Source of the DNA: Prevotella bivia DSM 20514
Lineage (GTDB): Bacteria; Bacteroidota; Bacteroidia; Bacteroidales; Bacteroidaceae
Assembly (NCBI RefSeq): GCF_000262545.1
Contig: NZ_JH660659.1
Location: forward strand, 129,240-193,239
Direction of reading: 5' to 3'
DNA length: 64,000 nucleotides
Shown here: in pieces, positions 28,104-36,142 of the stretch
Numbering within the stretch: the stretch's first letter is position 1
Layout: every line of letters starts with the position of its first letter
Program-made: the position numbers and the translations under genes
Notes under the pieces: generated by a model
Databases searched by the model: none
What the model saw: only the letters and a program-made list of their open reading frames with translations
Told to the model about the DNA's origin: nothing

Positions 28104-28868
28104 ATGCAAATACTCTTAGCGTCTGCTAAAATTATGAACAGCGAGACAAGTCTCGCTGTTCCTACGCATACCCATCCTAAATTCTTTGACCAAGCTCAAT
28201 CCTTTGCACTTGAACTTAGCAATTATTCTGTAGAAGAATTGGCTCAGAAGTTAGGTTGTAGTACTAAAATAGCACTTGAGAATAAACTTCGTTATCAAGA
28301 TTTTCTAAATACAAATGCTTATCTCCCTGCTATCTTAGCATATTATGGTCAGGCTTACAAATGTTTGAAAGCACAGAATTTTACAGATGAGGATTTTCGG
28401 TATGCAAACGATCATCTCTTCATCTCAAGTTTCCTTTATGGGCTACTGCGCCCATTAGACGATATTCACCCTTATCGTTTAGAAGGTAAAATAGTTTTGA
28501 ATGCAACCAATGAGCAAAATATATTTGCCTATTGGAAGCCTTTTCTTACAGATATTTTGATACATGCAGTTAAGAACGACGATGGTATTTTGGTGCATCT
28601 AGCAACAGCAGAATTTCAGCATCTTTTCGATTGGAAGCGAATACTAAAAGAAGTTCATGTTATTCAACCTTTATTTATGGTGGATCAAGGTACTAAACTA
28701 AAGGCTGTGAGTATGTATGCTAAGAGTTGCCGAGGAGCAATGACTAGTTATATCATAAAGAATAAGATAACTAATCCCTCCGAGCTATTATCATTTAGGT
28801 ATGATGGCTTTGAATATAAAGATCGTTATGGTGATGCCGATCATCCACATTTTATTTTAAATCAGTAA
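28104..28868 (+). CDS. yaaA: YaaA: peroxide-stress (DUF328) protein
   Basis: A 254-residue cytoplasmic protein with the family's features: QILLASAKIM at the start (LSPAK-like), FLYGLLRPLDDIHPYRLEG in the middle and MYAKSCRGAM with the FRYDGFEY end. YaaA in E. coli lowers free iron during hydrogen peroxide stress and binds DNA. It begins 9 bases after the prolyl oligopeptidase stop and is followed by a 65-residue protein gene. Confidence 0.93.
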   Translation: MQILLASAKIMNSETSLAVPTHTHPKFFDQAQSFALELSNYSVEELAQKLGCSTKIALENKLRYQDFLNTNAYLPAILAYYGQAYKCLKAQNFTDEDFRYANDHLFISSFLYGLLRPLDDIHPYRLEGKIVLNATNEQNIFAYWKPFLTDILIHAVKNDDGILVHLATAEFQHLFDWKRILKEVHVIQPLFMVDQGTKLKAVSMYAKSCRGAMTSYIIKNKITNPSELLSFRYDGFEYKDRYGDADHPHFILNQ

Positions 28869-28881
28869 TAGAAAGATTAAT

Positions 28882-29079
28882 ATGACTTTACAAGATTATA
28901 GACAACAGATTATAGCAATTCTTTTAAAAAGAAAGAATGCAAAAGGCGAAACATTTATGACAGAGCTAGAAGCAAAAGAGCTTTTAGCTGAGTTATCTGA
29001 TGAAGAACTTGAAGAAGGAATGATGTTTAACGAGCCTGAAGATGTAGCAGAGCTTCTTATAGAAATAGGTAAATTATAA
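28882..29079 (+). CDS. Small acidic helical protein (65 aa)
   Basis: A 65-residue protein, 13 bases after yaaA, with a basic start and an acidic Glu/Leu-rich body (ELEAKELLAELSDEELEEGM), predicted largely helical. No signal or membrane segment and no recognised family. Its spacing and codon use suit a real gene at the end of the yaaA operon. Confidence 0.7.
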   Translation: MTLQDYRQQIIAILLKRKNAKGETFMTELEAKELLAELSDEELEEGMMFNEPEDVAELLIEIGKL

Positions 29080-29175
29080 GTAGTGAACGACTCAAAATAA
29101 TGAATACATTTGTATAAATTGTTGAGCTTAGTACAGTAGTCAGTATAATTTAAAATTTCATTATAACGTGTTATA

Positions 29176-29271
29176 AAAATAAAAGCTCCAATCCATCGAT
29201 TGGAGCCTGGAATTTCTTGTCTCCCGACAAGTAAAATTCCTAACCTTAATAATCTAATACCATGAAAAACA
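29176..29271 (-). ncRNA. Candidate small noncoding RNA (minus strand)
   Basis: A minus-strand unit with its own promoter, two hairpins and a terminator but no credible frame. Hairpin 1: GGAATTT/AAATTCC plus CTTGTC/GACAAG around a 4-base loop (29209-29240). Hairpin 2: GCTCCAATC/GATTGGAGC around a 4-base loop (29185-29206), followed on the minus strand by TTTTATTTTT. Predicted length is about 95 bases. The layout matches the description of the Bacteroidales-1 RNA class (Bacteroidota promoter at one end, terminator at the other), but membership is not established. Confidence 0.65.
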
Positions 29272-29276
29272 CATTG

Positions 29277-29308
29277 CAAAGATATACAACTTAAATTTTC
29301 ATTCCAAT
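29277..29308 (-). promoter_or_regulatory. Promoter of the candidate ncRNA
   Basis: Minus strand: near-consensus ATTG (29305-29308), 20-base spacer, perfect TATCTTTG (29277-29284). The predicted start is near 29271. Confidence 0.7.
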
Positions 29309-29380
29309 TATTTTGTGTTAAAATAATCAAATTATTCAAATTGATTTATATCAAATCCGTTTGCTTGTTATATAAAATTA

Positions 29381-29740
29381 GGGCTGATACTTCTCACGAG
29401 ATATTAGCCCTTTTCGTTATCTTTGAATTATCACATAATAAGTATATAGAGTGTAGATTAGATTAGGGTGCAATAACTAAAAAACTCGTTTCCAAGATTA
29501 ATAATATTTTGTTGGTTCCTAGAAAATATTTAACAACACCCCTATACATCATCTTTTTAATTGTAAAAGGTGATGTATTGAGGAGAAAAAGGTCATCTGT
29601 TGCCATGTAAAAGATGACCTTTTATGATGTAAAAGATAACCTTTTAGGTTTGTGTCTTTAAGTCGTTGTTAATCAGCGGTATATCCTATATATACTTTTA
29701 CTGATATACCATATTTATGTAGGTAAAAATAGTTTACTTT
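29381..29740. repeat. Dispersed noncoding repeat, copy 1
   Basis: About 360 bases that align along nearly the whole length with 52246-52618. It starts with a terminator-like hairpin (GGGCTGATA/TATTAGCCC then TTTT, 29381-29414). It then has a stem TACATCATCTTTT/AAAAGGTGATGTA (29545-29577), an AAAAGGTCATCT/AGATGACCTTTT stem (29587-29623) and a third related module AAAAGATAACCTTTT (29631-29645). No credible frame is present. The rest of 29080-29769 holds only the candidate ncRNA. Confidence 0.75.
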
Positions 29741-29769
29741 ACTTAATTTCCAAAAACACTAAAACACTT

Positions 29770-30450
29770 TTATTTCGGCTTCGATTGAAATTCTATTCTA
29801 ACATGTTTATAGCCCATCGATCTGATAAACTGTCCAAACTGTTGTTTAGCATTTTCTTCAGCTATCTTTATGTTCTCTAGGGTATAACATCGTTTCAGCA
29901 TCTTTTTATATGCCTTATTATATAGGTGATCTCTATCGGCTGCCTTCCATGTACCCGACTCAAAGAATGAGCGTGAGCGTGCCTCGTCGATAAAGTTTTT
30001 ATCAAGAAGTTGGATAGCAGGTAACGTTGCTACAACTACAGTATCATCTTCCACATGAAGCCATCTAGGAACAGCTTTATGAAGGTCAATGCCAAGGCGA
30101 AGCGTACCATAGTATATTCTCACTAATTCGCTATCAGAGAAAAAACCTTTACTCACCGTGTCTACTATTTCTTCATCGTTTATAGATAGAAATTCCCATT
30201 GCCCTATGTCTTGTATCTTTTGTATTTGAGCAGGAGTAATATCAATACGATTATCAACACTTATTACCATTTTACGGTCGCCAAGAACTGTTGATATAAG
30301 GTAGGCACTACCAAAATATATCAGTACAAAAACTATGACTATCACTATAATGCTTTTTAGGCAGCCACTAGTCTTTAGCCTTTGTGTGTAGCTGTCTGTT
30401 TGCTTATTTTTCCCTATGGGCTTTGTGCTGTTGCTATGTATTTCTTCCAT
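29770..30450 (-). CDS. DUF4230 membrane-anchored protein
   Basis: A 226-residue protein: a short basic cytoplasmic tail, one transmembrane helix (about 33-55, SIIVIVIVFVLIYFGSAYL) and an extracytoplasmic domain of the DUF4230 type (WEFLSINDEEIVDT, RIYYGTLRLGIDL). Its function is unknown. It lies 7 bases downstream of a second DUF4230 gene, suggesting a pair. Signal-anchored topology places the domain in the periplasm. Confidence 0.85.
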   Translation of the reverse strand: MEEIHSNSTKPIGKNKQTDSYTQRLKTSGCLKSIIVIVIVFVLIYFGSAYLISTVLGDRKMVISVDNRIDITPAQIQKIQDIGQWEFLSINDEEIVDTVSKGFFSDSELVRIYYGTLRLGIDLHKAVPRWLHVEDDTVVVATLPAIQLLDKNFIDEARSRSFFESGTWKAADRDHLYNKAYKKMLKRCYTLENIKIAEENAKQQFGQFIRSMGYKHVRIEFQSKPK

Positions 30451-30457
30451 TATATGT

Positions 30458-31129
30458 TTATCCTTTAGCTATTTTTTCAATCAAATGTGGAAAGTCGTGC
30501 AGAGTAAAAGGTTTTCGGAAAGTTATCGTAATATTCTCTTCCTTATAACCTAGAGCTGTAAGCATAGGGACAAGTTGCCGTGCCGTACTGCGCTGGGCAT
30601 TGGGAATAATATTCATTTGCGGAATAGCATCTAGCACTTGTTTTCTGCCTTGTACTTCGTAATTTGTAAGTTCGGCATCACTAAAATTTCGACGCGTAAA
30701 GGCTACATATTCTTTTATCTCTGAATGGTTGATCTTTGTTGATGATAATACGATTTTGGGATCAGGCAAGATGATAGTTATTTTATCGCCTTCTTTTCTG
30801 ATGTTCTTTTGGCTAAACTCACTCATATCAACATATACCTTTATGATTGCATCAAGCGGAATAGCTATTCTCCGCTCACCTAGAGGGAGATTTATATCAA
30901 TATCTTGCTTTAAAAACGAACCTGTAAGCTTCATTTTATCATCGTGGGTTACGATCTTATGAATATGATATTCTGAAGTATAGAGCTTGGAACATTGCTG
31001 CACTTGGGTTATTAGCATAGGGATAGTATCTATTTTTTCTAGTGCCGCTTTAGGAACAGTATCTTTGTTATTAGTACAAGCGGAAAATGCAAACGCAATC
31101 AGAAAAATGTATAATATAACTTTTTGCAT
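30458..31129 (-). CDS. DUF4230 lipoprotein
   Basis: A 223-residue protein with a lipoprotein signal peptide (lipobox AFSAC at residue 17) and a DUF4230-type domain (residues 40-215, with IHKIVTHDDKMKL and IAIPLDAIIKVYVDMSEF). It is paralogous in layout to the following gene, but lipid-anchored rather than helix-anchored. A -7 box (TATCTTTG, 31153-31160) lies upstream. The function is unknown. Together they look like a two-gene envelope unit. Confidence 0.85.
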   Translation of the reverse strand: MQKVILYIFLIAFAFSACTNNKDTVPKAALEKIDTIPMLITQVQQCSKLYTSEYHIHKIVTHDDKMKLTGSFLKQDIDINLPLGERRIAIPLDAIIKVYVDMSEFSQKNIRKEGDKITIILPDPKIVLSSTKINHSEIKEYVAFTRRNFSDAELTNYEVQGRKQVLDAIPQMNIIPNAQRSTARQLVPMLTALGYKEENITITFRKPFTLHDFPHLIEKIAKG

Positions 31130-31152
31130 ATATCAATATTTTATTTGTGAAG

Positions 31153-31160
31153 CAAAGATA
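31153..31160 (-). promoter_or_regulatory. -7 box for the DUF4230 pair
   Basis: Minus-strand TATCTTTG, 23 bases before ATG 31129. No clear -33 element. Confidence 0.5.
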
Positions 31161-31201
31161 CAAAGAAAACTAAGATAATGCTTTATTCTTTTAGATAAGA
31201 T

Positions 31202-31247
31202 AAATAAAAAAGAGTATGCTTTCCTTTAATTAGGTAACCATACTCTT
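31202..31247 (-). terminator. Terminator of the DnaJ-type gene
   Basis: Minus-strand stem AAGAGTATG/CATACTCTT (31239-31247 and 31210-31218) followed by TTTTTTATTTATC. Confidence 0.8.
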
Positions 31248-31260
31248 CATTATAATTTTA

Positions 31261-31965
31261 TTATACTTTTTCTGTTTTTACCCTTAATATCAAATCCTTT
31301 TGATGGGCAGTGAGGTTTTCGGGTAGTTTTACATGATAAGTGATAATAAAATCACCTAGAACACCATTACCCATATCTCTACCTTTTCCACGTAGTCGTA
31401 CCTTAGTACCGTTTTGTGTGGATTCTTTTATCTTGAGTTTAGCCTTCTTTCCGTTAGGAAGACGGATAATAACTTCACCGCCTAAGAGAGCTGTAAACAT
31501 ATCTATGTTTACTTGCTGTTCTACATTGCCATTATCTGTATTCCCATTTGAACCATTAAAGCTAGATGCGTTATAGCATTGTCTGCCTCCGCCTCGTCCA
31601 AAAAGATCTTGGAAGAAGCTACTAAAGCCACCATTGCCACTACCAAATGAGCTAAAATCAAAATTAGCGAAAGGATTACCAAATCCCCCTGCACCATTGA
31701 AACCACTATTCTCCCCTGCACCATTAGCAAATCCTCCTGCTTCTTTCCACTGTTGTCCATACTGGTCGTATTGTGCACGTTTTTGAGGATCACTGATAAC
31801 TTCGTAAGCCTCATTCAATGCCTGAAATTTAGCCTTTGCCTTAGCATCGTTAGGATGAAGGTCTGGGTGGAACTGCTTAGCACGTTTGCGATAAGCAGCT
31901 CTAACATCTTTTTGCGGTATATTTTTATCTACACCTAGTATTTTATAATAGTCTATAAATGCCAT
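31261..31965 (-). CDS. DnaJ C-terminal-type co-chaperone (CbpA-like)
   Basis: A 234-residue protein with an N-terminal J domain (4-70) carrying the HPD motif that stimulates DnaK ATPase, a Gly/Phe/Asn-rich linker (about 75-150) and one C-terminal substrate-binding beta domain (about 155-230). It has no zinc-finger CxxCxGxG repeats, so it belongs to the CbpA/DnaJ type II class rather than to full DnaJ. It is shorter than the usual CbpA of about 300 residues. It sits 55 bases after nspC and has its own terminator. Confidence 0.88.
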   Translation of the reverse strand: MAFIDYYKILGVDKNIPQKDVRAAYRKRAKQFHPDLHPNDAKAKAKFQALNEAYEVISDPQKRAQYDQYGQQWKEAGGFANGAGENSGFNGAGGFGNPFANFDFSSFGSGNGGFSSFFQDLFGRGGGRQCYNASSFNGSNGNTDNGNVEQQVNIDMFTALLGGEVIIRLPNGKKAKLKIKESTQNGTKVRLRGKGRDMGNGVLGDFIITYHVKLPENLTAHQKDLILRVKTEKV

Positions 31966-32020
31966 AATAATCTTCTTATAAGTCTTAACCTATAAGAGGA
32001 GTTAGCAAAAGATGTGCCAT

Positions 32021-33187
32021 TTAGTCCATTCTTACTCGATAATCTTCATAACTATATTCGCGAAGCATTTCTAACTCGTTATTGCTATGAAGTAATGCTA
32101 TGGCAGGATGTGAAATACCATTAAAAGTATTGGTTTTAACCGTAGTATAATGGAGCATATCTTCAAAAATGATATTCTCCCCTATTTGAAGTTTATGGTC
32201 AAACCTCCAATTCCCCATCCAGTCACCACTAAGACAGCTATTTCCGCCTAAACGGTAGGTGGTGGGTTCGGTTGTTTCACCACCATTTTCTAATGTTTCT
32301 GCACCACGCACTGTTGGGTGGTATGGCATTTCTAAACAATCGGGCATGTGTGCCGTAAAGCTAACATTTAAGATTGCTGTGCGATAACCTCTGTATTCTA
32401 CAATATCTACTACTTGTGAAACAAGAGACCCTGTCTGCCAACCAAAAGCACTACCTGGTTCTAGGATAACTTTAAGCCAAGGATAGCGACTGTGGAAATG
32501 CTGTAGTATTTGGATTAGCTTGTCGATGTCATAATCGGCACGTGTCATAAGATGCCCACCGCCAAAGTTAATCCATTTTAGCTGTGGAAACCATTTTGCA
32601 AATTTCTCTTCAATATGAACTAAAGTGCGCTCAAATACATCACTACCACTCTCGCAATGGCAATGAACGTGAAATCCATCAACATCTTCAGGTAATATTT
32701 CTGGTAGTTTTTCTGCTAAGATGCCGAAACGTGTACCTGGCGAACATGGATTATATAATAATGTGCCAACTTCAGAATATTCAGGATTGACACGAAGCCC
32801 CAAACTAAGTGCTTTATTATATTGTCTAGCCTTTAAGTGATAACGATCGTATTGTGTTAGAGAATTAAAGGTAAGATGCGAAGAATATTTTGCAATCTCT
32901 TCAAATTCATAATCTGTATAAGCTGGAGAAAAAGTATGACACGGTGTACCAAACTCTTCGTATCCTAAATGTGCTTCACTCAATGATGAGGCTGTAGTTG
33001 CGCTGATATATTCTTTAAAAATAGGAAAGGTCTTCCACAGTGCGTAAGCTTTAAAGGCTAATATTATTTCAACATTGGCTTTTTTAGCAACATTAGCAAT
33101 TAGTGATAAATTCTTACGCAATCTGTCTTCTTCAAGTACGTACACGGGTTGTGTAAGTTCCTTATAGTTTTTTGGATCTGTCTTCAT
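32021..33187 (-). CDS. nspC: NspC: carboxynorspermidine decarboxylase
   Basis: PLP-dependent decarboxylase of the alanine-racemase fold III that makes norspermidine or spermidine from carboxy derivatives. The 388-residue protein shows the PLP-lysine region ILAFKAYALW (about residues 40-49), HCHCESGSD, the INFGGGH Gly-rich PLP phosphate site and LEPGSAF. A minus-strand -7 box (TATTTTTG) lies only four bases upstream of the ATG, so the mRNA may be leaderless. It is divergent from the prs unit with overlapping promoter regions. Confidence 0.94.
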   Translation of the reverse strand: MKTDPKNYKELTQPVYVLEEDRLRKNLSLIANVAKKANVEIILAFKAYALWKTFPIFKEYISATTASSLSEAHLGYEEFGTPCHTFSPAYTDYEFEEIAKYSSHLTFNSLTQYDRYHLKARQYNKALSLGLRVNPEYSEVGTLLYNPCSPGTRFGILAEKLPEILPEDVDGFHVHCHCESGSDVFERTLVHIEEKFAKWFPQLKWINFGGGHLMTRADYDIDKLIQILQHFHSRYPWLKVILEPGSAFGWQTGSLVSQVVDIVEYRGYRTAILNVSFTAHMPDCLEMPYHPTVRGAETLENGGETTEPTTYRLGGNSCLSGDWMGNWRFDHKLQIGENIIFEDMLHYTTVKTNTFNGISHPAIALLHSNNELEMLREYSYEDYRVRMD

Positions 33188-33191
33188 ACTG

Positions 33192-33224
33192 CAAAAATAA
33201 TCATTTATTTGTAGATTTAGGAAA
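33192..33224 (-). promoter_or_regulatory. Promoter of nspC, probably leaderless
   Basis: Minus strand: near-consensus TTTC (33221-33224), 21-base spacer, perfect TATTTTTG (33192-33199). The expected start coincides with ATG 33187. Confidence 0.6.
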
Positions 33225-33239
33225 ATATAGCTACCTTTG
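33208..33239 (+). promoter_or_regulatory. Promoter of the prs unit
   Basis: TTTG (33208-33211), 20-base spacer, TACCTTTG (33232-33239): perfect Bacteroidota consensus. The leader to ATG 33322 is about 78 bases. Its -33 region overlaps the divergent nspC promoter. Confidence 0.85.
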
Positions 33240-33321
33240 CATAAAGAAAGACGATACCTGGCAATATTAAAGTAAAAAATATTGCCTTGATTTGTGTTTT
33301 TGCAAAATAAATCATTTAAGC

Positions 33322-33654
33322 ATGAAGCTAGTCGTAAAGACTAAACCCACAAGCAATGTGGAAGAAGATCGGATCATTAGGTTTTTCTTTGAGAAAGGTC
33401 GCAAACATATCCTTTTCTCAAAGCTGGCTCTTCTTCCCTCTTTATATGAGTTTTTAAACACAATATTGTCTAAGCTTTCTTACCAATATATTATAGCAGA
33501 ATCTTATTATCGAAATCTTGTCAAAGCTGGGATAAAAGTCTTTTCTCTCCCACGTTTGTGCAATGAGAATGAATTTGTTTTCAGCTTGTGTTATGGTGAG
33601 AAAATAATTCAGAAACAAATCTTTTTACATATTATTAATACAGATAAAAAATGA
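33322..33654 (+). CDS. Hypothetical protein coupled to prs (110 aa)
   Basis: A 110-residue soluble protein that I do not recognise: mixed charge, start MKLVVKTKPTS, a helical middle (FSKLALLPSLYEFLNTILSKL) and a basic end. ATG 33322 is used; the frame stays open to a TTG at 33292 but the promoter spacing favours the ATG. It overlaps prs by four bases (ATGA), so the two are translationally coupled. The leader of about 78 bases is long enough for regulation. Confidence 0.72.
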   Translation: MKLVVKTKPTSNVEEDRIIRFFFEKGRKHILFSKLALLPSLYEFLNTILSKLSYQYIIAESYYRNLVKAGIKVFSLPRLCNENEFVFSLCYGEKIIQKQIFLHIINTDKK

Positions 33655-34589
33655 GTGAGAACAACTCTTTTTTGGTATTCTCTGGTACAAAAACGAGATA
33701 CCTTGCAGAGAAAATTTGTGCTAGCTTAGGTTGCCCATTGGGTAATTTGGTAATGACTCGCTTCTCAGATGGTGAGTTTGTAGTTTCATACGAGCAAAGT
33801 ATTCGTGGTAAGGATGTGTTTTTGGTGCAGAGTACTTTCCCTAATTCTGATAACTTAATGGAACTTTTGCTAATGATTGATGCAGCTAAGCGTGCTTCAG
33901 CTCGTCATATTATTGCAGTTGTGCCTTATTTTGGTTGGGCTCGTCAAGACAGAAAGGACAAACCACGTGTAAGCATTGGTGCAAAGCTGGTAGCCGACTT
34001 GTTAAGTGTAGCTGGTATCGACCGTTTGATCACTATGGATCTTCATGCCGATCAGATCCAAGGCTTCTTTAATGTTCCTGTTGATCACCTTTATGCTAGT
34101 GGTGTTTTGCTTCCTTATGTTCAAGGATTAAAGCTTGACGAGTTAGTTATAGCTAGTCCTGATGTAGGTGGTTCAAAGCGTGCTAATACATACGCTAAGT
34201 ATTTAGGTTGTCCATTGGTATTATGTAATAAGACTCGTGCTCGTGCGAATGTTATTGCTACTATGCAGATCATTGGTGATGTAAAGGATAAGCATGTAAT
34301 TATCGTTGATGATATGGTAGATACAGCTGGCACAATTACCAAAGCTGCTGATATTATGAAAGAAGCTGGTGCTAAGAGTGTTCGTGCTATTGCATCACAC
34401 TGTGTAATGTCTGGCCCTGCTACCGAGCGTGTAGAAGCTTCTTCCCTAGAAGAAATGGTATTTACCGATTCTATTCCATATACCAACCGTAGTTCGAAAG
34501 TAAAGCAGATATCTGTTGCTGATATGTTTGCTGAGACTATCAGACGCGTGGTTAATAATGAGAGTATTTCTAATCAATACCTTGTGTAA
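33651..34589 (+). CDS. prs: Prs: ribose-phosphate pyrophosphokinase
   Basis: Makes PRPP from ribose-5-phosphate and ATP for purine, pyrimidine, His and NAD synthesis. The 312-residue length is normal. Motifs are SDGEF (about 36), the ATP-binding region WARQDRKDKPRVSIGAK, the metal-site stretch MDLHADQIQGFF, and the PRPP loop VDDMVDTAGT near 222-231. It overlaps the upstream 110-residue gene by ATGA and is followed by a bidirectional-looking terminator. Confidence 0.96.
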   Translation: MSENNSFLVFSGTKTRYLAEKICASLGCPLGNLVMTRFSDGEFVVSYEQSIRGKDVFLVQSTFPNSDNLMELLLMIDAAKRASARHIIAVVPYFGWARQDRKDKPRVSIGAKLVADLLSVAGIDRLITMDLHADQIQGFFNVPVDHLYASGVLLPYVQGLKLDELVIASPDVGGSKRANTYAKYLGCPLVLCNKTRARANVIATMQIIGDVKDKHVIIVDDMVDTAGTITKAADIMKEAGAKSVRAIASHCVMSGPATERVEASSLEEMVFTDSIPYTNRSSKVKQISVADMFAETIRRVVNNESISNQYLV

Positions 34590-34642
34590 ATAGGAAACTG
34601 TAAGGTATTTTTATAAGCGTTGTGCTTAGCATAAAAAATAAA

Positions 34643-34686
34643 AAAACGGCTGCTTAATGATAGATTTAAGCAGTTGTTTTTTTTAT
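34643..34686 (+). terminator. Terminator of prs (possibly bidirectional)
   Basis: Stem AAAACGGCTGCTTAA/TTAAGCAGTTGTTTT (15 bp with two G-T pairs) around an 8-base loop, then T-rich. It overlaps the stop of the convergent YqaA gene. Confidence 0.8.
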
Positions 34687-35138
34687 TTAAACATTCCCGC
34701 ACTATATACTAATATTGCGTATCGCACAACTTTACTGATAGTGATGCTCACAAAAGATACAAGAAGATTAGCACGAGTATAGCCTAGCACAATCGTAAAA
34801 CCATCGCCAATAATAGGAACACAAGAAAGCAGACCTCCTATCCAAGCACCTTTACCTTCCATAAATTTTTCTGTTTTCTGAATGTTTTCTGGTTTTACAT
34901 GAAGGTATTTCTCTATCCATTCTAGTTTTCCTAGCCGACCTATGCCATAGTTAAACATACTTCCACCAACATTGCCAATGCTACCATAAATGATTAAAAC
35001 AATAGGATCGAGACCAGCTGCAAATAATCCTAACATAACAATTTCGCTACTGAAAGGGAAAATACTAGCGGCGAGAAAAGCAGAGATAAGCATCCCCCAA
35101 TAACCATATTGGAGGAGAATAGGTATTAGAAAATCCAT
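34683..35138 (-). CDS. YqaA-like DedA-family membrane protein
   Basis: A 151-residue protein with about four hydrophobic segments and the DedA/SNARE-associated signature (PFSSEIVMLG, IGNVGGSMFNYGIGR). ATG 35138 (MDFLIPILLQYGYWG) is preferred; an in-frame ATG at 35165 would add nine residues and sit deeper in the preceding gene. It overlaps the previous gene by 13 bases. DedA-family members act in membrane homeostasis and lipid transport; the specific role here is unknown. Confidence 0.85.
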   Translation of the reverse strand: MDFLIPILLQYGYWGMLISAFLAASIFPFSSEIVMLGLFAAGLDPIVLIIYGSIGNVGGSMFNYGIGRLGKLEWIEKYLHVKPENIQKTEKFMEGKGAWIGGLLSCVPIIGDGFTIVLGYTRANLLVSFVSITISKVVRYAILVYSAGMFK

Positions 35139-36067
35139 ATATTGTATAAGGTAATAATGATACAACTAATCCCAAGTGTACAGAAAATCCAATTTGTAAA
35201 ACGTGTTTTAGTGAGCGCACAGAAATGTCCTAGGAGTGGAGCTGTACATACAATAAGGATGCTTTGAATATAGTTGGCGTGCTGTGGCTGTAGCAATAGA
35301 AAGACAATAGCAGCAATATCTCCATTTATAAAGGCTTGACAGAAAAGACGTGTTCGGATGCTGTCATTGCGACGTTGGCGAAGATAATGCACAATGCCTA
35401 TAATGCTGCAAAGGATGATGAAACCAAGAGATAGGGCTTGATGTATAGGGATAGCAGAAAAGTTGAAAGGCTGAGTGAATTCAAGTAATTTGTTAAAATG
35501 AGCTACAAACCACTTTAGATTATTTGTTATCCCTAAATATATCAATAAGAACCAATAAGGAGCAAGCAACCCGAGGATTGAAGCCACGAAGTTACGTCCA
35601 CTCATTGCTAAGAGGTTTGCAGACATTATTATCCATAAAATGGGTAAGAAAAAAATAACTTGTGTCCATATTATGCTAGAAATACCAACACAAAGAAAGG
35701 CATAGAAGATATAACCTGGAGATACCGATTTTTGATAAGCCATAAAAGCAGAGGTGAAGAAACCTACTCCACCTAGCATCACAATGGCTTGTGAAAGAGA
35801 GGTAAAGCGTGTGGCATCAAGCGTTGCAAGTACAAGGAACGAGCATGACACCATACGACTATAAATACGAATAAGCCCATTATTATGATTCAAACGCATC
35901 ATTAAAAAGGTAGATAGTAGCATACATACTGTTGGTAAAATTACAGTTATGTTACGATACGCAGCTAGTGTCCACACGAGAAATGAGATGGGCAACACAA
36001 ACGATGTGGTCCATCTACTTTCTGATATTTTATTCTGAATACGTTTCTTCTGCATTTCAATTTTCAA
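35126..36067 (-). CDS. Multi-pass membrane protein of unknown function
   Basis: A 313-residue integral membrane protein with about eight hydrophobic segments and short loops. I do not recognise a family with certainty; it is of the general type annotated as DUF6427-like in Bacteroidetes. Its start lies 75 bases from the IS left end, and in the absence of the IS it would lie about 70 bases downstream of purD on the same strand, so it may once have been co-transcribed with purD. Confidence 0.75.
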   Translation of the reverse strand: MKIEMQKKRIQNKISESRWTTSFVLPISFLVWTLAAYRNITVILPTVCMLLSTFLMMRLNHNNGLIRIYSRMVSCSFLVLATLDATRFTSLSQAIVMLGGVGFFTSAFMAYQKSVSPGYIFYAFLCVGISSIIWTQVIFFLPILWIIMSANLLAMSGRNFVASILGLLAPYWFLLIYLGITNNLKWFVAHFNKLLEFTQPFNFSAIPIHQALSLGFIILCSIIGIVHYLRQRRNDSIRTRLFCQAFINGDIAAIVFLLLQPQHANYIQSILIVCTAPLLGHFCALTKTRFTNWIFCTLGISCIIITLYNIWIF

Positions 36068-36137
36068 GAGTTAAAAGAACATAGCATACTTCTTCCAGCT
36101 TTAGCTTCTTTTATCTACTCTTATAAAGATATTTTAT

Positions 36138-36142
36138 TTATA
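36138..36142. repeat. Target-site duplication, left copy (TTATA)
   Basis: TTATA directly before the left inverted repeat; identical to 37744-37748. Confidence 0.85.

Noticed and set aside
28896..29339. 147-codon frame on the minus strand
   Set aside because: It runs antisense to the 65-residue gene and through the promoter and hairpins of the candidate ncRNA; composition is not protein-like.
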